A DNA stretch of 64,000 bases from Mucilaginibacter ginsenosidivorans (GCF_007971025.1 NZ_CP042436.1:4216001-4280000); one strand, 5' to 3'. Shown: positions 17,417-25,886, numbered from the stretch's first letter. The notes: generated by a model from the sequence alone, not told the origin. Program-made: numbers and translations.

Positions 17417-18283
17417 TTATATTTTAGTCAGCATCTCATGGAATTTTTTTACGGCCTTCTTCTCGTAGGCTTCCCTGAGCGAAATGATCATTATAGTTCG
17501 CCTCATATTTTTTCCATCAATGGGGATGGCCACTACATCAGGGTCGTTTACACTGGTGTCGCTCAATATAGTATGCCAATGGCCTGTTTTTACAATTTCA
17601 AATAAAGTAGGTATGTCGTTTATTTCCATACAAATGTTCGGAATCAGACTTTTTTGGCTGAACGACTCCTCAATAAACTGTATGGTACTGTAACCGCTGA
17701 AAGGTAAAGCCAATGGCAGCGCGGCCACTTCGTTAAGTGATATATTGGTTTTTTGCGCCAGGGGCGACCTTTTGCCCGTTACCAATACCATATTTGTTTT
17801 TAAAAGTGTTTGATATTTCAGCTGGGCGTTGGTGGGTTTTTCATGGAATGTCAAAATAAAATCGAATTGATGTAAATTAAGTTTTTCGAGAAGGTCCTTT
17901 GTGGTGCCAAATACAACCTGGATTTTGATATTTGGATACTGGTCAGCAAACTGTATCAATATTTTGGCAAAAAGAATTCGCATGGAGTAAATTACGCCGA
18001 CGGTTATTTTCCCTGTATTCAAATTTTTCAGATCCTGTAAAAGCAATAATCCTTCATTGGCTTTGTTTATACTTTGCGAAGCGTAATTGCTAAACAGATC
18101 ACCGGCTTCGGTAAGCGTAATTCTTTTGCCAATGCGATTAAACAATGGCACATTTAATTCATCTTCCAGTTGCTTAATTTGCTGTGATAAAGTACTTTGA
18201 CTGATGTTCAACGCTCTTGCAGCATCCGTAAAATTTAATAACTCTTTAGCTTTCAAAAAGTATTTGAGCTGTCTTAATTCCAT
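17417..18283 (-). CDS. LysR-family transcription regulator
   Basis: 288 residues: N-terminal winged helix (LRQLKYFLKAKELLNFTDAA, ALNISQSTLSQQIKQLEDEL) and a periplasmic-binding-like effector domain that starts near GKITVGVIYS. It is 44 bases upstream of the peroxiredoxin and reads the same way, and is divergent from the EthD-like gene, so either may be its target. The DNA word order suggests normal family length. The effector cannot be read. Confidence 0.9.
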   Translation of the reverse strand: MELRQLKYFLKAKELLNFTDAARALNISQSTLSQQIKQLEDELNVPLFNRIGKRITLTEAGDLFSNYASQSINKANEGLLLLQDLKNLNTGKITVGVIYSMRILFAKILIQFADQYPNIKIQVVFGTTKDLLEKLNLHQFDFILTFHEKPTNAQLKYQTLLKTNMVLVTGKRSPLAQKTNISLNEVAALPLALPFSGYSTIQFIEESFSQKSLIPNICMEINDIPTLFEIVKTGHWHTILSDTSVNDPDVVAIPIDGKNMRRTIMIISLREAYEKKAVKKFHEMLTKI

Positions 18284-18406
18284 ATTTCTAAATCGGTTTT
18301 TTCGATTGTTCTGATAGAAAAATAACGTTTTACTAATAAAGACAATATGTTAATATTTGTGTAATAATACTCAAATTGAACATTTTACCAATTAAATGAA
18401 TGAATT

Positions 18407-18814
18407 ATGAAACCGAAACTAATTGTATTATTTTTCCTTTTATTTGCTTGTTCCGCCGCGTTTGGTCAGGAAAAACAGAACATGACCGTTGTTGAAAAGG
18501 GCTTAATTAAAGTATCCATCATGTACCCTTATGCAGAAGGTAAAACCTTTAATATGGAGTATTATGAAACCAAGCACATGCCTATGGTAGCATCGTTTTT
18601 GGGATCTAATTTAGTTAAATACACCATTGAAAAAGGGCTTGCCAACGGTATTCCAAACCAGCCGCTGCCTTTTATGGCCATTGGCATTTTTTATGTGAAG
18701 AGCCTGAGCGACTACCAGGCGGCTATCGGACCGCATATAAGCGCCATTCGTGCTGATTTTGCAAATTATACCAATACCACTCCTGTTATTTTGGTGAGTG
18801 AGGTGGTAAAGTAA
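18407..18814 (+). CDS. EthD-family small protein with signal peptide
   Basis: 135 residues with a signal peptide ending SAAFGQ. The mature part has EYYETKHMPMVASFLG and GIFYVKSLSDYQAAIG, the pattern of EthD-like dimeric alpha-beta barrels that help oxidise or bind small organic compounds. It is divergent from the LysR gene by 123 bases, which makes it a likely target. Substrate unknown. Confidence 0.78.
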   Translation: MKPKLIVLFFLLFACSAAFGQEKQNMTVVEKGLIKVSIMYPYAEGKTFNMEYYETKHMPMVASFLGSNLVKYTIEKGLANGIPNQPLPFMAIGIFYVKSLSDYQAAIGPHISAIRADFANYTNTTPVILVSEVVK

Positions 18815-18899
18815 CCTGGTACCAAACGCGCTGCCCGGAGCTTCCAACTTCGGACAGCGCGACCCGCTTCTATCAGCAGGTTACGCCATAATGATCCGA

Positions 18900-19361
18900 T
18901 TAATTATTCTGTAATTCTTCCTTTGGATTAGGCTGACCCTTACCGGTGGTGATGAGGTCCTTCAGGCTGCCCTGGATATAGCTGGTCCAGGCGTTGAAGC
19001 AAATATCATAGCATTCGTAAGCGGGTACCAGGCCGTGTTGGGTGAAAAGGAGCTGTGTTTTGCCATCTTTTTCGGTGATGTCAAATTCGATGGTGTTGCC
19101 CACCCATTCGGACTGGTCCTTTGTGAAGCTGAAATAGTTATCGAGCACCAGCCATACTACCCTTTTGTTGGGTACAACCTCGGTTAACCGCATGGTGCAT
19201 TTGTGCAGGTCCCAGCGCTGGTAAGTAAATTCGTCATTAAGCTGTGCGGTGCCCCCATCGATGCGCTCGGACCACCATCCGCGAACGTTGGTAACAGCGC
19301 TGAATACTTCGGCAGGGGTTTGATCTACCGTAAACGAGGTGCTAAAATCTTGTGTTTCCAT
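18900..19361 (-). CDS. SRPBCC/AHSA1-type protein, downstream
   Basis: 153 residues of the AHSA1 branch of START-like proteins: FTVDQTPAEVFSAVTNVRGWW at the start, WDLHKCTMRLTEVVPNKRVV, and FDITEKDGKTQLLFTQHGL. The last gene of a three-gene minus-strand operon (SRPBCC, ArsR, SRPBCC). Such proteins bind hydrophobic ligands or help proteins fold; here the partner is unknown. Its ATG follows the ArsR stop by 12 bases, inside an 8-base word array. Confidence 0.83.
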   Translation of the reverse strand: METQDFSTSFTVDQTPAEVFSAVTNVRGWWSERIDGGTAQLNDEFTYQRWDLHKCTMRLTEVVPNKRVVWLVLDNYFSFTKDQSEWVGNTIEFDITEKDGKTQLLFTQHGLVPAYECYDICFNAWTSYIQGSLKDLITTGKGQPNPKEELQNN

Positions 19362-19362
19362 C

Positions 19363-19402
19363 TTGTTGAATTGTTAGTTGGTTAATTTGTTGTTCAATAA
19401 AG
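19363..19402. repeat. 8-base word array across the ArsR stop codon
   Basis: TTGTTGAA, TTGTTAGT, TGGTTAAT, TTGTTGTT, CAATAAAG at exact 8-base steps from 19363. It covers the ArsR stop (19374-19376, minus) and codes for the last eight ArsR residues (LLNNKLTN), and it fills the spacer to the next gene. The word is the same family as at 25855, 57856 and 62233. Confidence 0.7.
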
Positions 19403-19697
19403 TTTCCAGTTTCTTCAGTTTCGAAGCCCAGAACTGGTCGAAGTATTCGAGCCATGCCTGCAGTTCGTCGAAGCCATCCTTTTTGAGCGTGCAGTACCGC
19501 TCGCGGCCAATGTCGGTAATGGAAATGAAGCCGGCGGTTTCCAGTATTTTGATGTGTTTGGAAACAGCGGGGCGGCTCATGTTGAAATTATCGGCAAGGC
19601 TGTTAATGGTAAGGTTATCTTCCGACAGCAGCATCAGCATTTTGCGCCGGCTTGGGTCGCCAATGACCTGGAATGCGTCAAGCGTTGGTATGGCCAT
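19374..19697 (-). CDS. ArsR-family winged helix repressor
   Basis: 107 residues with IGDPSRRKMLMLLSEDNL, the helix-turn-helix NSLADNFNMSRPAVSKHIKI, and the wing FISITDIGRERY. This is the ArsR/SmtB subgroup that pairs with AHSA1-type genes; no metal-binding cysteine cluster is visible, so a metal is unlikely to be the signal. It overlaps the upstream SRPBCC gene by 20 bases. Twin palindromes before the operon (20136-20179) are the likely binding sites for autoregulation. Confidence 0.88.
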   Translation of the reverse strand: MAIPTLDAFQVIGDPSRRKMLMLLSEDNLTINSLADNFNMSRPAVSKHIKILETAGFISITDIGRERYCTLKKDGFDELQAWLEYFDQFWASKLKKLETLLNNKLTN

Positions 19698-20130
19698 GTT
19701 GCGCAGCGTTTAAAAGTTTTTCGATATTCTGGAATTTTTCGACCCATCCGTGCAGCAGTCCATTGTAAAAATCCAGGTTTTCCTTTTTTGCGAAACCGCG
19801 ATGTTCCAGGAATACTTCGGTGCCCTTGTCCTTTGGCACCAGCTGCCAGGTAACTACCGAGTCGAGCGTGATCTTACCACCACCGGGGCCGCTTTTCCAC
19901 GAATAGGAAAGTTTTTTGAAGGGTATTATCTCCAATACCTGGCAATGAAAGATGCCATCGAAATTGAGAGCCGGGATCGGACCCGTGCGGAGTTGAAAGC
20001 TGTGGCCGACTACCGGTTGAAAATCGTTTTTCATAAGCCATTGCTCAAGCAATTCGGGTTTGGTGAAGTAATCCCAAACGGTCTTGACCGGGTGAGGGTA
20101 GAAAAATTGATGTTTAATGAGTTTTGCCAT
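19678..20130 (-). CDS. SRPBCC/AHSA1-type protein, upstream
   Basis: The longest frame starts at 20163, but the ATG at 20130 opens the family's usual start (MAKLIKHQFFYPHPVKTVWDY), giving 150 residues. KPELLEQWLMKNDFQPV, LEIIPFKKLSYSW and FLEHRGFAK are AHSA1 features. First gene of the ArsR operon; its start codon lies 5 bases from a palindrome, so repressor binding would block transcription or the start itself. Confidence 0.83.
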   Translation of the reverse strand: MAKLIKHQFFYPHPVKTVWDYFTKPELLEQWLMKNDFQPVVGHSFQLRTGPIPALNFDGIFHCQVLEIIPFKKLSYSWKSGPGGGKITLDSVVTWQLVPKDKGTEVFLEHRGFAKKENLDFYNGLLHGWVEKFQNIEKLLNAAQHGHTNA

Positions 20131-20135
20131 AATGA

Positions 20136-20179
20136 GTAACTTTGAAGTTACACAAAGTAACACGTAACTTATGAGTTAC
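20136..20179. promoter_or_regulatory. Twin palindromic operators for the ArsR operon
   Basis: GTAACTTTGAAGTTAC (20136-20151) and GTAACTTATGAGTTAC (20164-20179) are near-perfect 16-bp palindromes with the same GTAACT/AGTTAC ends, 28 bases centre to centre. A third AGTAAC half-site lies between them. Their place just before the first gene of an operon that encodes a winged helix repressor supports autoregulation. Confidence 0.7.
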
Positions 20180-20334
20180 GCAAATTTATTTGAAAATATT
20201 TTCCCGGCAGACTTTTAACGTGTTATCAGGTCCAAAAAGAGATTATAAAACTACCCCCTTTCTTTTTTTGATTTTTATTGTTTTATTTTGCGGCCGGTTT
20301 GCAGAAGCAAGTCGTTATACCAACCTTTCACATA

Positions 20335-20847
20335 ATGAAGAAATACCTTATCACCATTGCGCCAATTTTAGTATTGGCTTCTATCCTGCAGTCGTGCGTT
20401 ACTGCTAAGATCACCTCAAACAAGGAAGCATCTTATACAAGTCAGCCTAAAAAGATATTTATCCTTTTCAACGGTGCCAAACAATCAAAAGACTTTTCTG
20501 TCGGTTTTTTAGTCGGTTTGCAAGCCGGATTCAAAGAAAAGGGCGTGACAACAAACTATTACGTCCGCGACCCGCTGTCGCTTGATACCAGGGAAGACAT
20601 TAACAAAAAGATAGACGATTTTTCGCCGGAGGCTGTAATGCTTATCGAGCAAAAGGTTGTGCATTCAACAAACGGGATGGTGGATGGGGGAAGATTTGAG
20701 ATCAGCCTGATTGACGGCGCTTCAAAAAAGCCGGTATGGAAGGGTGAATTTGAAGTCTACGGCCAATTTGGAATTGATGACGCCGTAAGTAAAGGTGTAA
20801 AGGAAATATTTAAAAAGTTTGTTGAAGATAAAATTGTAAATCCCTAA
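20335..20847 (+). CDS. Lipoprotein of unknown function (paralogue 1)
   Basis: The open frame begins at 20278, but ATG 20335 starts a signal peptide with lipobox LQSC (Cys at 21), giving 170 residues. The mature protein has alternating strands and helices: KKIFILFNGAKQSKDF, DPLSLDTREDINKKIDDFSPEAV, ISLIDGASKKPVWKGEFEV. It shares this layout with the next gene (about a third identical by eye), so they arose by tandem duplication. No family name recognised; a small Rossmann-like or TolB-N-like fold is possible. Confidence 0.72.
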   Translation: MKKYLITIAPILVLASILQSCVTAKITSNKEASYTSQPKKIFILFNGAKQSKDFSVGFLVGLQAGFKEKGVTTNYYVRDPLSLDTREDINKKIDDFSPEAVMLIEQKVVHSTNGMVDGGRFEISLIDGASKKPVWKGEFEVYGQFGIDDAVSKGVKEIFKKFVEDKIVNP

Positions 20848-20862
20848 ATCGTTATTTTAAAA

Positions 20863-21369
20863 ATGAAAACGTCTTATTTATACCTGTTGGTTATAATATT
20901 ATTATTTCAGTCTTGTTCAACCGTCAATATCGCCTCAAACAAAAAGTCAGATTACAATAAGCAGCCAAAGAAAATCTATATCGTGGCAGATTGCAACAAA
21001 GATGCCGGCATCTTTTGCAAAAATTTTATCGAGGGCCTAAAAAACAATCTTTCGCTTAAAGGCATTACGTGCGATGCGTATGTGCGTAACCAGCTATCGC
21101 TTGAATCAGAAGAAGATATCAACAAAAAAATTGCTGCTTACAACCCTGAGGCCGCATTGATCGTACACCAGACACAAACAGGCAGTGGTGCAAATACCTT
21201 TGAATTTACGCTGATTGACAAAGATACCCAAAAACCGGTATGGAAATGTGAGCTTGAAGTTTCAATTGATTCCTATACTTCAATGGAAAATGACAATGTA
21301 ATAAACAAAGCGATCAGGACTGTATTGGAAAAATTGACCCAGGATAAGATTATTCCTGGCGGGGCATAA
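20863..21369 (+). CDS. Lipoprotein of unknown function (paralogue 2)
   Basis: 168 residues with lipobox FQSC (Cys at 18). Matches paralogue 1 over the whole length: ASNKKSDYNKQPKKIYIV, YVRNQLSLESEEDINKKIAAYNPEA, FTLIDKDTQKPVWKCELEV. It follows by 15 bases and is certainly co-transcribed. It carries extra cysteines (residues near 47, 57, 72 and 133) that paralogue 1 lacks, so disulfides are possible. Function unknown. Confidence 0.72.
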   Translation: MKTSYLYLLVIILLFQSCSTVNIASNKKSDYNKQPKKIYIVADCNKDAGIFCKNFIEGLKNNLSLKGITCDAYVRNQLSLESEEDINKKIAAYNPEAALIVHQTQTGSGANTFEFTLIDKDTQKPVWKCELEVSIDSYTSMENDNVINKAIRTVLEKLTQDKIIPGGA

Positions 21370-21963
21370 ACCAAACCGAAGGGCAATTGTCTTCGAAGTG
21401 GATGAACCCGGTTATTCTCTTACGCCAAACTGACGAGTCCAAACGTTAACGTTCACTCTAACTTACGTGTCCGGGCAAAGTGTATTAAGTCTTGAAATAA
21501 AATCCGCGGGCACGTGCTGTTTTCTATCACCGAACGACACCGAAGCCGGGCCTACTGAACAAGCATCGGCCTAAATTTGTCTTTTATAGGCTTAATTCGG
21601 CCTTTTTTTGATTTGTGTGGGTTTTGGCGTCGAAAAGAAACCCCGAAACTGCCCGGCATGATGAAACCTAAAAGGCTGATATACAGCGGTATTTATAAAA
21701 TCGCATTCACGAAAAGTGCAAAAAATGGGACACTTTCGGAATTTTAAATTTTCAATAATTTGATAATGAGTTACTTACAAGTTGGTAGTGATGGAAGAGG
21801 GTGGCGGCGTGAACACTTAGTGTAACGGGGGATTTGCGACTATTTGCTAACCCCGACGATGATCTTCGCTATGCAGCGGGCAATTTGACTCACCACGGAC
21901 GACTCCGCTAGCCAGCGGATGGTCGACCCTCTCTTCCGCAAGTGGCAAAGAGGGTTGGGTATT
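21370..21963. other. 594-base gap with several hairpins
   Basis: No convincing gene. From left to right it holds a small CGAAG/CTTCG hairpin (21377-21395), a GGCC-based hairpin with a following T-run near 21566-21612 that may end the lipoprotein operon, an AT-rich stretch, and from 21810 to 21960 four consecutive hairpins: AACACT/AGTGT, GGGG-N20-CCCC, CCGCT-AGCC-AGCGG and ACCCTCT-N16-AGAGGGT. The last block could be a structured RNA or a remnant of a mobile element. Confidence 0.45.
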
Positions 21964-22779
21964 CTACTTCAACAGGGAGTCCTTCTCTTTCGCAAACGTT
22001 TTATAAACCATCTTATCGACAAAAGCGGGCACGAATTTGCTGAGCAGTACCGCCAGTTTGCCCTGGCGGGTCATGATGAGAGTGCGGGTATGGTTTTCGA
22101 CGCCGTCGGTAATACGCTTGGCCACTTCTTCGGCGGTCATCAGATTTTCTTCTTCCATGTGGGTTTCGCCCTGCTGGCTGCCGTCTTTAGCCAACGCCAC
22201 ATTGCGGATGTTGGATGCAGTAAAGCCCGGGCAGGCAGTAAGCACGTGGAGGCCGTTGTGCAGGTTTTCGACCCGTAATACTTCGAGGAAGCCGTTCATG
22301 GCAAATTTGGAAGCCGAGTAACCCGAGCGGCCGGGCAGTCCCTTATACCCTGCTACTGATGATACACCAACTACACTGCCTTTGGTTTTGAGCAGGTGTG
22401 GAAGGGCGTATTTGGTGCAGTAGACCGTGCCCCAAAAGTTGATATCCATGATAGATTTAAGCACTTTCAGGTCGACATCCTTAAACAGCGCGCGCATGCT
22501 GATACCGGCGTTGTTCACCAGCACATCGATACGGCCAAAGGTGAGTATGGCTTGTTTGATAAGGTAATCGCAGTCCTCTTCTACCGACACATCGCACTGC
22601 ACGGCAACAGCCTTAATGTGGTATTTATTGATGAGGCTTTCGGTAAGTTCGCAAAGGGCCACATAGTTTCGGGCGGCTACCACAAGATCGGCTCCGCGAC
22701 TTGCAAACTCAATTGCCAGCGCCTTGCCTATCCCTGATGATGCCCCGGTGATAATGACTACTTTATCATTCAATTTCAT
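21964..22779 (-). CDS. Short-chain dehydrogenase/reductase
   Basis: 271 residues: cofactor loop GASSGIGKALA (11-21), DVSVEED, NNAG (90-93) and the catalytic YSASKF (about 157-162) with Ser upstream (GVSSVAGYKG). The extended C-terminus (MTRQGKLAVLLSKFVPAFVD) is typical of SDRs with a membrane-associating tail acting on lipid-like substrates. It overlaps the upstream glycosyltransferase by 14 bases, so the two form an operon with recR. Confidence 0.88.
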   Translation of the reverse strand: MKLNDKVVIITGASSGIGKALAIEFASRGADLVVAARNYVALCELTESLINKYHIKAVAVQCDVSVEEDCDYLIKQAILTFGRIDVLVNNAGISMRALFKDVDLKVLKSIMDINFWGTVYCTKYALPHLLKTKGSVVGVSSVAGYKGLPGRSGYSASKFAMNGFLEVLRVENLHNGLHVLTACPGFTASNIRNVALAKDGSQQGETHMEEENLMTAEEVAKRITDGVENHTRTLIMTRQGKLAVLLSKFVPAFVDKMVYKTFAKEKDSLLK

Positions 22780-23599
22780 ACTGCGAAGGGTAAATTTCGC
22801 CTATGTCGTGGATGTTGATCACAGGCAGTTTAAACAAAAATTTAGCTGCGAAGATAAACATAGCGCCATAAAAATGGCTCATGCGATCCCAGCTAAATTT
22901 GCTGATAACCTTGCCCGGTAACTGAATGATATATGTTTTTGAATAAAAGTAAGTTTTGAAGCCCTGCTGCCGCAGGCGGTAGGCCAAATCGATGTTGTGT
23001 CCGTAACTTTTAAAGCGTTCGTCGAAAAAGCCGGTTTTCGCAATTGCCGATTTGCGCAGCAGCATGTTATCCGCGTACAGCACGTCCACTTCAGATGTTT
23101 CAAACTCTTCAACCCAGTCGGCCCGCCTGTGTTCATTTGAGATTGACTTAGGAAAGCACGAGGCCAGGCCCGCAAACTTCAGGAATCTTGCCCATGCATT
23201 GGTGAGGCTATGTTTGGATTGCGGCAGGTAATCGCCTTTGTAATCCACGGCCCGTATACTGGCGCCGCCTATTAAAGGATGCTGATCCATAAAATTGGAC
23301 AATTTTTCCAGCACGTTGCTTTCGGTCAATGAGTAAGGGCTCAGCAATAATACATAATCGCCATTGGCGGCGCGGATGGCTTTATTGTAACATTTGGATA
23401 TCCCTTCGTACCTGCTGTTGGCAATGATCTGCACTTTAGGAAACTCGAAGGAAAGCATTTCGAGGGAACGATCAGCGGACGCATTATCAACCACGATAAC
23501 TTCAAAAGACACACTGCTTTTTGCCTTGAACAGGGTGTTCAACGCCAAACGCAGCCCGTTGCGCGAATTGTGATTGATAAAGATTACCGATAGTTTCAT
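22766..23599 (-). CDS. Glycosyltransferase family 2
   Basis: 277 residues of a GT-A fold: FINHNSRNGLRLAL at the start, VVDNASADRSLEML, the nucleotide-binding and DXD-like region VLYADNML, and FFDERFKSYGHNIDLAYRLRQQGFK typical of rhamnosyltransferase-like GT2 enzymes. Ends in a hydrophobic hairpin (FYGAMFIFAAKFLFKL) that may bind membrane. Overlaps the SDR gene and ends 3 bases after recR's stop. Cell-surface glycan synthesis is likely; the sugar is unknown. Confidence 0.85.
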   Translation of the reverse strand: MKLSVIFINHNSRNGLRLALNTLFKAKSSVSFEVIVVDNASADRSLEMLSFEFPKVQIIANSRYEGISKCYNKAIRAANGDYVLLLSPYSLTESNVLEKLSNFMDQHPLIGGASIRAVDYKGDYLPQSKHSLTNAWARFLKFAGLASCFPKSISNEHRRADWVEEFETSEVDVLYADNMLLRKSAIAKTGFFDERFKSYGHNIDLAYRLRQQGFKTYFYSKTYIIQLPGKVISKFSWDRMSHFYGAMFIFAAKFLFKLPVINIHDIGEIYPSQYEIE

Positions 23600-23602
23600 G
23601 CC

Positions 23603-24220
23603 TTACTTTGACAGTGAATTTTCGTATGGGACACGGGTTACGATAGAACGTCCTAAAGTAACCTCATCCACGTACTCTAATTCACCACCAAAAGCTATGC
23701 CACGTGCTATGGTTGAGATGTTTATGTTGAAATCTTTTAATTTTTTATGCAGGTAAAAAATGGTGGTATCCCCCTCCATGGTTGCACTCAGGGCGAAGAT
23801 AACCTCTTTAACATCATTTCCTTTTAGACGTTCAACTAAAGTGTCCACCTGCAGGTCCGACGGCCCTATTCCGTCCATGGGCGATATCAGGCCGCCAAGC
23901 ACATGATACACTCCATTATACTGATCAGTGTTCTGTATAGCCATTACGTCACGTGTATCTTCTACCACACATATCAACGAATGGTCGCGTTTTGGGGAAG
24001 CGCATATCTCGCACACCTGCAGATCCGATATGTTATGGCAAACGCGGCAAAACTGTATCTCGTTACGCAGTTTGCTGATAGCATGGCTAAAACGCTCCAC
24101 ATCCGGCTTGTCCTGGTTAAGTAAATGCAGCACCAGTCGCAAAGCGGTCTTCTGTCCCACCCCCGGCAGTTTGGCAAATTCGGCCACTGCATTCTCCAGC
24201 AACTTCGACGAAAAGTTCAT
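23603..24220 (-). CDS. recR: Recombination mediator protein RecR
   Basis: Supports RecA loading in gap repair together with RecF and RecO. 205 residues from the ATG at 24220 (MNFSSKLLENAVAEF); a longer open frame to 24388 only adds array-encoded sequence. Helix-hairpin-helix LPGVGQKTALRL, zinc finger CRVCHNISDLQVCEIC and Toprim segment CVVEDTRDVMAIQ with the following ALSATMEGDTTIFYL are all present. The gene is 3 bases from the next and heads the operon with GT2 and SDR. Confidence 0.94.
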   Translation of the reverse strand: MNFSSKLLENAVAEFAKLPGVGQKTALRLVLHLLNQDKPDVERFSHAISKLRNEIQFCRVCHNISDLQVCEICASPKRDHSLICVVEDTRDVMAIQNTDQYNGVYHVLGGLISPMDGIGPSDLQVDTLVERLKGNDVKEVIFALSATMEGDTTIFYLHKKLKDFNINISTIARGIAFGGELEYVDEVTLGRSIVTRVPYENSLSK

Positions 24221-24238
24221 GTTGCGAATGTAGTGAAT

Positions 24239-24370
24239 AGTCCGGAAGTCGGAAAGTCTGCATAAGTCCGAAAGTTTGGGTTGGAATTTATTTTTTATAC
24301 ATAAATTGCCCTCAACGAAATAGTGTATGATAATCTTCCGGACTTTCCGACTTATGCGGACTCCCGGACT
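24239..24370. repeat. Inverted 8-base word arrays in the recR/symporter gap
   Basis: Left arm 24239-24277 (AGTCCGGA, AGTCGGAA, AGTCTGCA, TAAGTCCG, AAAGT) and right arm 24334-24370 (CTTCCGGA, CTTTCCGA, CTTATGCGGA, CTCCCGGA, CT). The arms are imperfect reverse complements around a loop of about 55 bases. The structure fills almost the whole divergent space (starts at 24220 and 24382). Confidence 0.8.
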
Positions 24371-24381
24371 AAACAAAACAC

Positions 24382-25860
24382 ATGTCACCAGCTATACTGC
24401 TTACATTCATCATCGGTTATTTTTTAGTACTGCTTGTTATCTCGTGGCTCACATCGCGGAAATCGTCTGATAATGATACCTTCTTTGTGGCCAACCGTAA
24501 TTCCAAATGGTATTTGGTGGCTTTCGGGATGATAGGGACCGCGCTGAGCGGCGTGACTTTTATTTCGGTGCCGGGCAAGGTGGGCGCGCCCTCGGGCGAC
24601 CAGTTTGCTTATTTCCAATTCGTATTGGGCAATGCGGCAGGGTTTATCATTATCGCGACCGTATTGCTTCCGCTGTATTACCGTATGAAGCTGACCTCCA
24701 TTTACAGTTATATCGAACATGCTTTGGGGCAGTGGAGCTATAAAACTGCAGCCGGCATATTCCTTATCAGCAGGACAATAGGATCATCGTTCCGGCTTTA
24801 TTTGGTAGTGATCGTGCTACAACGGTTTATTTTCGATAATTATCATATTCCCTTTGCGGTTACCGTATTAATATGCCTGTTGCTGATATGGTCGTATACG
24901 TTCAAAGGCGGTTTGAAAACTATTATCATTACCGACAGCCTGCAAACTTTTTTCCTGGTATCGTCGGTATTCCTGTCGATCTATTTTATCTGCCGCAGCC
25001 TTAACATGAATGTTTTTGAAGCAGCCGACGCGATCAAAAACAGCAGCTATTCCAAAATATTCTTTTTGAATGATTTTATGGGCAACCACCTGCATTTAAG
25101 CAAGCAATTTTTGGGCGGGCTTTTCATCACCATCGGTATGACGGGTCTCGACCAGGACCTTATGCAGAAAAACCTGAGCATGGGTACTATCAAAGAGGCG
25201 CAAAAAAACATGTTCAGCTTTACAGGAGTGTTCGTTATCATCAATATTTTCTTCCTGAGCGTGGGCGCATTGCTTTATATCTACGCAGCCAAATATGGCA
25301 TCACGGTAGCAAAAACGGACTACCTGTACCCTACCATCGCGTTGAAATACCTTGGGGTGATACCAGCTGTGGTTTTTATGCTTGGGTTGACAGCCGCCAC
25401 CTTCGCAACAACCGATTCGGCCTTAACAGCATTAACAACATCGTTTTGTGTCGATTTTTTAGGGTTCGGCAAAAAGAAAGACCTGAACACCAGGGCCATG
25501 GTGAAAACCCGACATTTGGTACATATAGCCCTGTCGGGGCTGATGCTTTTAACCATTATTATTTTTAATGCCATTAATAATGATGCGGTGGTAAGCGCAA
25601 TATTCAAGGTGGCATCCTATACTTACGGGCCGCTGCTTGGCTTATATTCTTTCGGCCTTTTTATGGGTAACAGGCAGGTGAAAGACAAACTGGTACCTTT
25701 TATTTGTATCATATCGCCGATAGCCTGTTATTTCCTAAGTTTGCACTCTGCCGAATGGCTGGGCGGGTATGTTTTCGACAATGAACTTATCATTGTGAAC
25801 GGATCAATTACATTTGCCGGCTTGCTGGCAACCTCAACCCGGAAGGCAGTAAATCAATAA
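24382..25860 (+). CDS. Sodium:solute symporter
   Basis: 492 residues with about 13 membrane helices, of the SSS family. Signatures include GTALSGVTFISVPG in the first helices, SYIEHALG, GLTAATFATTDSALTALTTSFCVDF, and FKVASYTYGPLLGLYSFGLF. Drives uptake of a small organic solute with sodium; solute unknown. The TAA stop at 25858 lies inside the first word of an 8-base array, so its C-terminal residues may differ from those of relatives. Confidence 0.9.
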   Translation: MSPAILLTFIIGYFLVLLVISWLTSRKSSDNDTFFVANRNSKWYLVAFGMIGTALSGVTFISVPGKVGAPSGDQFAYFQFVLGNAAGFIIIATVLLPLYYRMKLTSIYSYIEHALGQWSYKTAAGIFLISRTIGSSFRLYLVVIVLQRFIFDNYHIPFAVTVLICLLLIWSYTFKGGLKTIIITDSLQTFFLVSSVFLSIYFICRSLNMNVFEAADAIKNSSYSKIFFLNDFMGNHLHLSKQFLGGLFITIGMTGLDQDLMQKNLSMGTIKEAQKNMFSFTGVFVIINIFFLSVGALLYIYAAKYGITVAKTDYLYPTIALKYLGVIPAVVFMLGLTAATFATTDSALTALTTSFCVDFLGFGKKKDLNTRAMVKTRHLVHIALSGLMLLTIIIFNAINNDAVVSAIFKVASYTYGPLLGLYSFGLFMGNRQVKDKLVPFICIISPIACYFLSLHSAEWLGGYVFDNELIIVNGSITFAGLLATSTRKAVNQ

Positions 25861-25886
25861 TTCAATAAATCTATAATTCAACAATT
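25855..25886. repeat. 8-base word array across the symporter stop
   Basis: CAATAATT, CAATAAAT, CTATAATT, CAACAATT in exact 8-base steps. The symporter stop TAA is part of the first word, and the array ends 4 bases before the ATG of the LOG-family gene. Same word family as 19363 and 62233. Confidence 0.75.

Noticed and set aside
21919..22278. Plus-strand open frame of 119 codons beside the SDR gene
   Set aside because: Opposite strand of the SDR 3' end.
24221..24388. N-terminal extension of recR by 56 residues
   Set aside because: The extra codons are the word arrays and their loop; the RecR family starts at the ATG at 24220.
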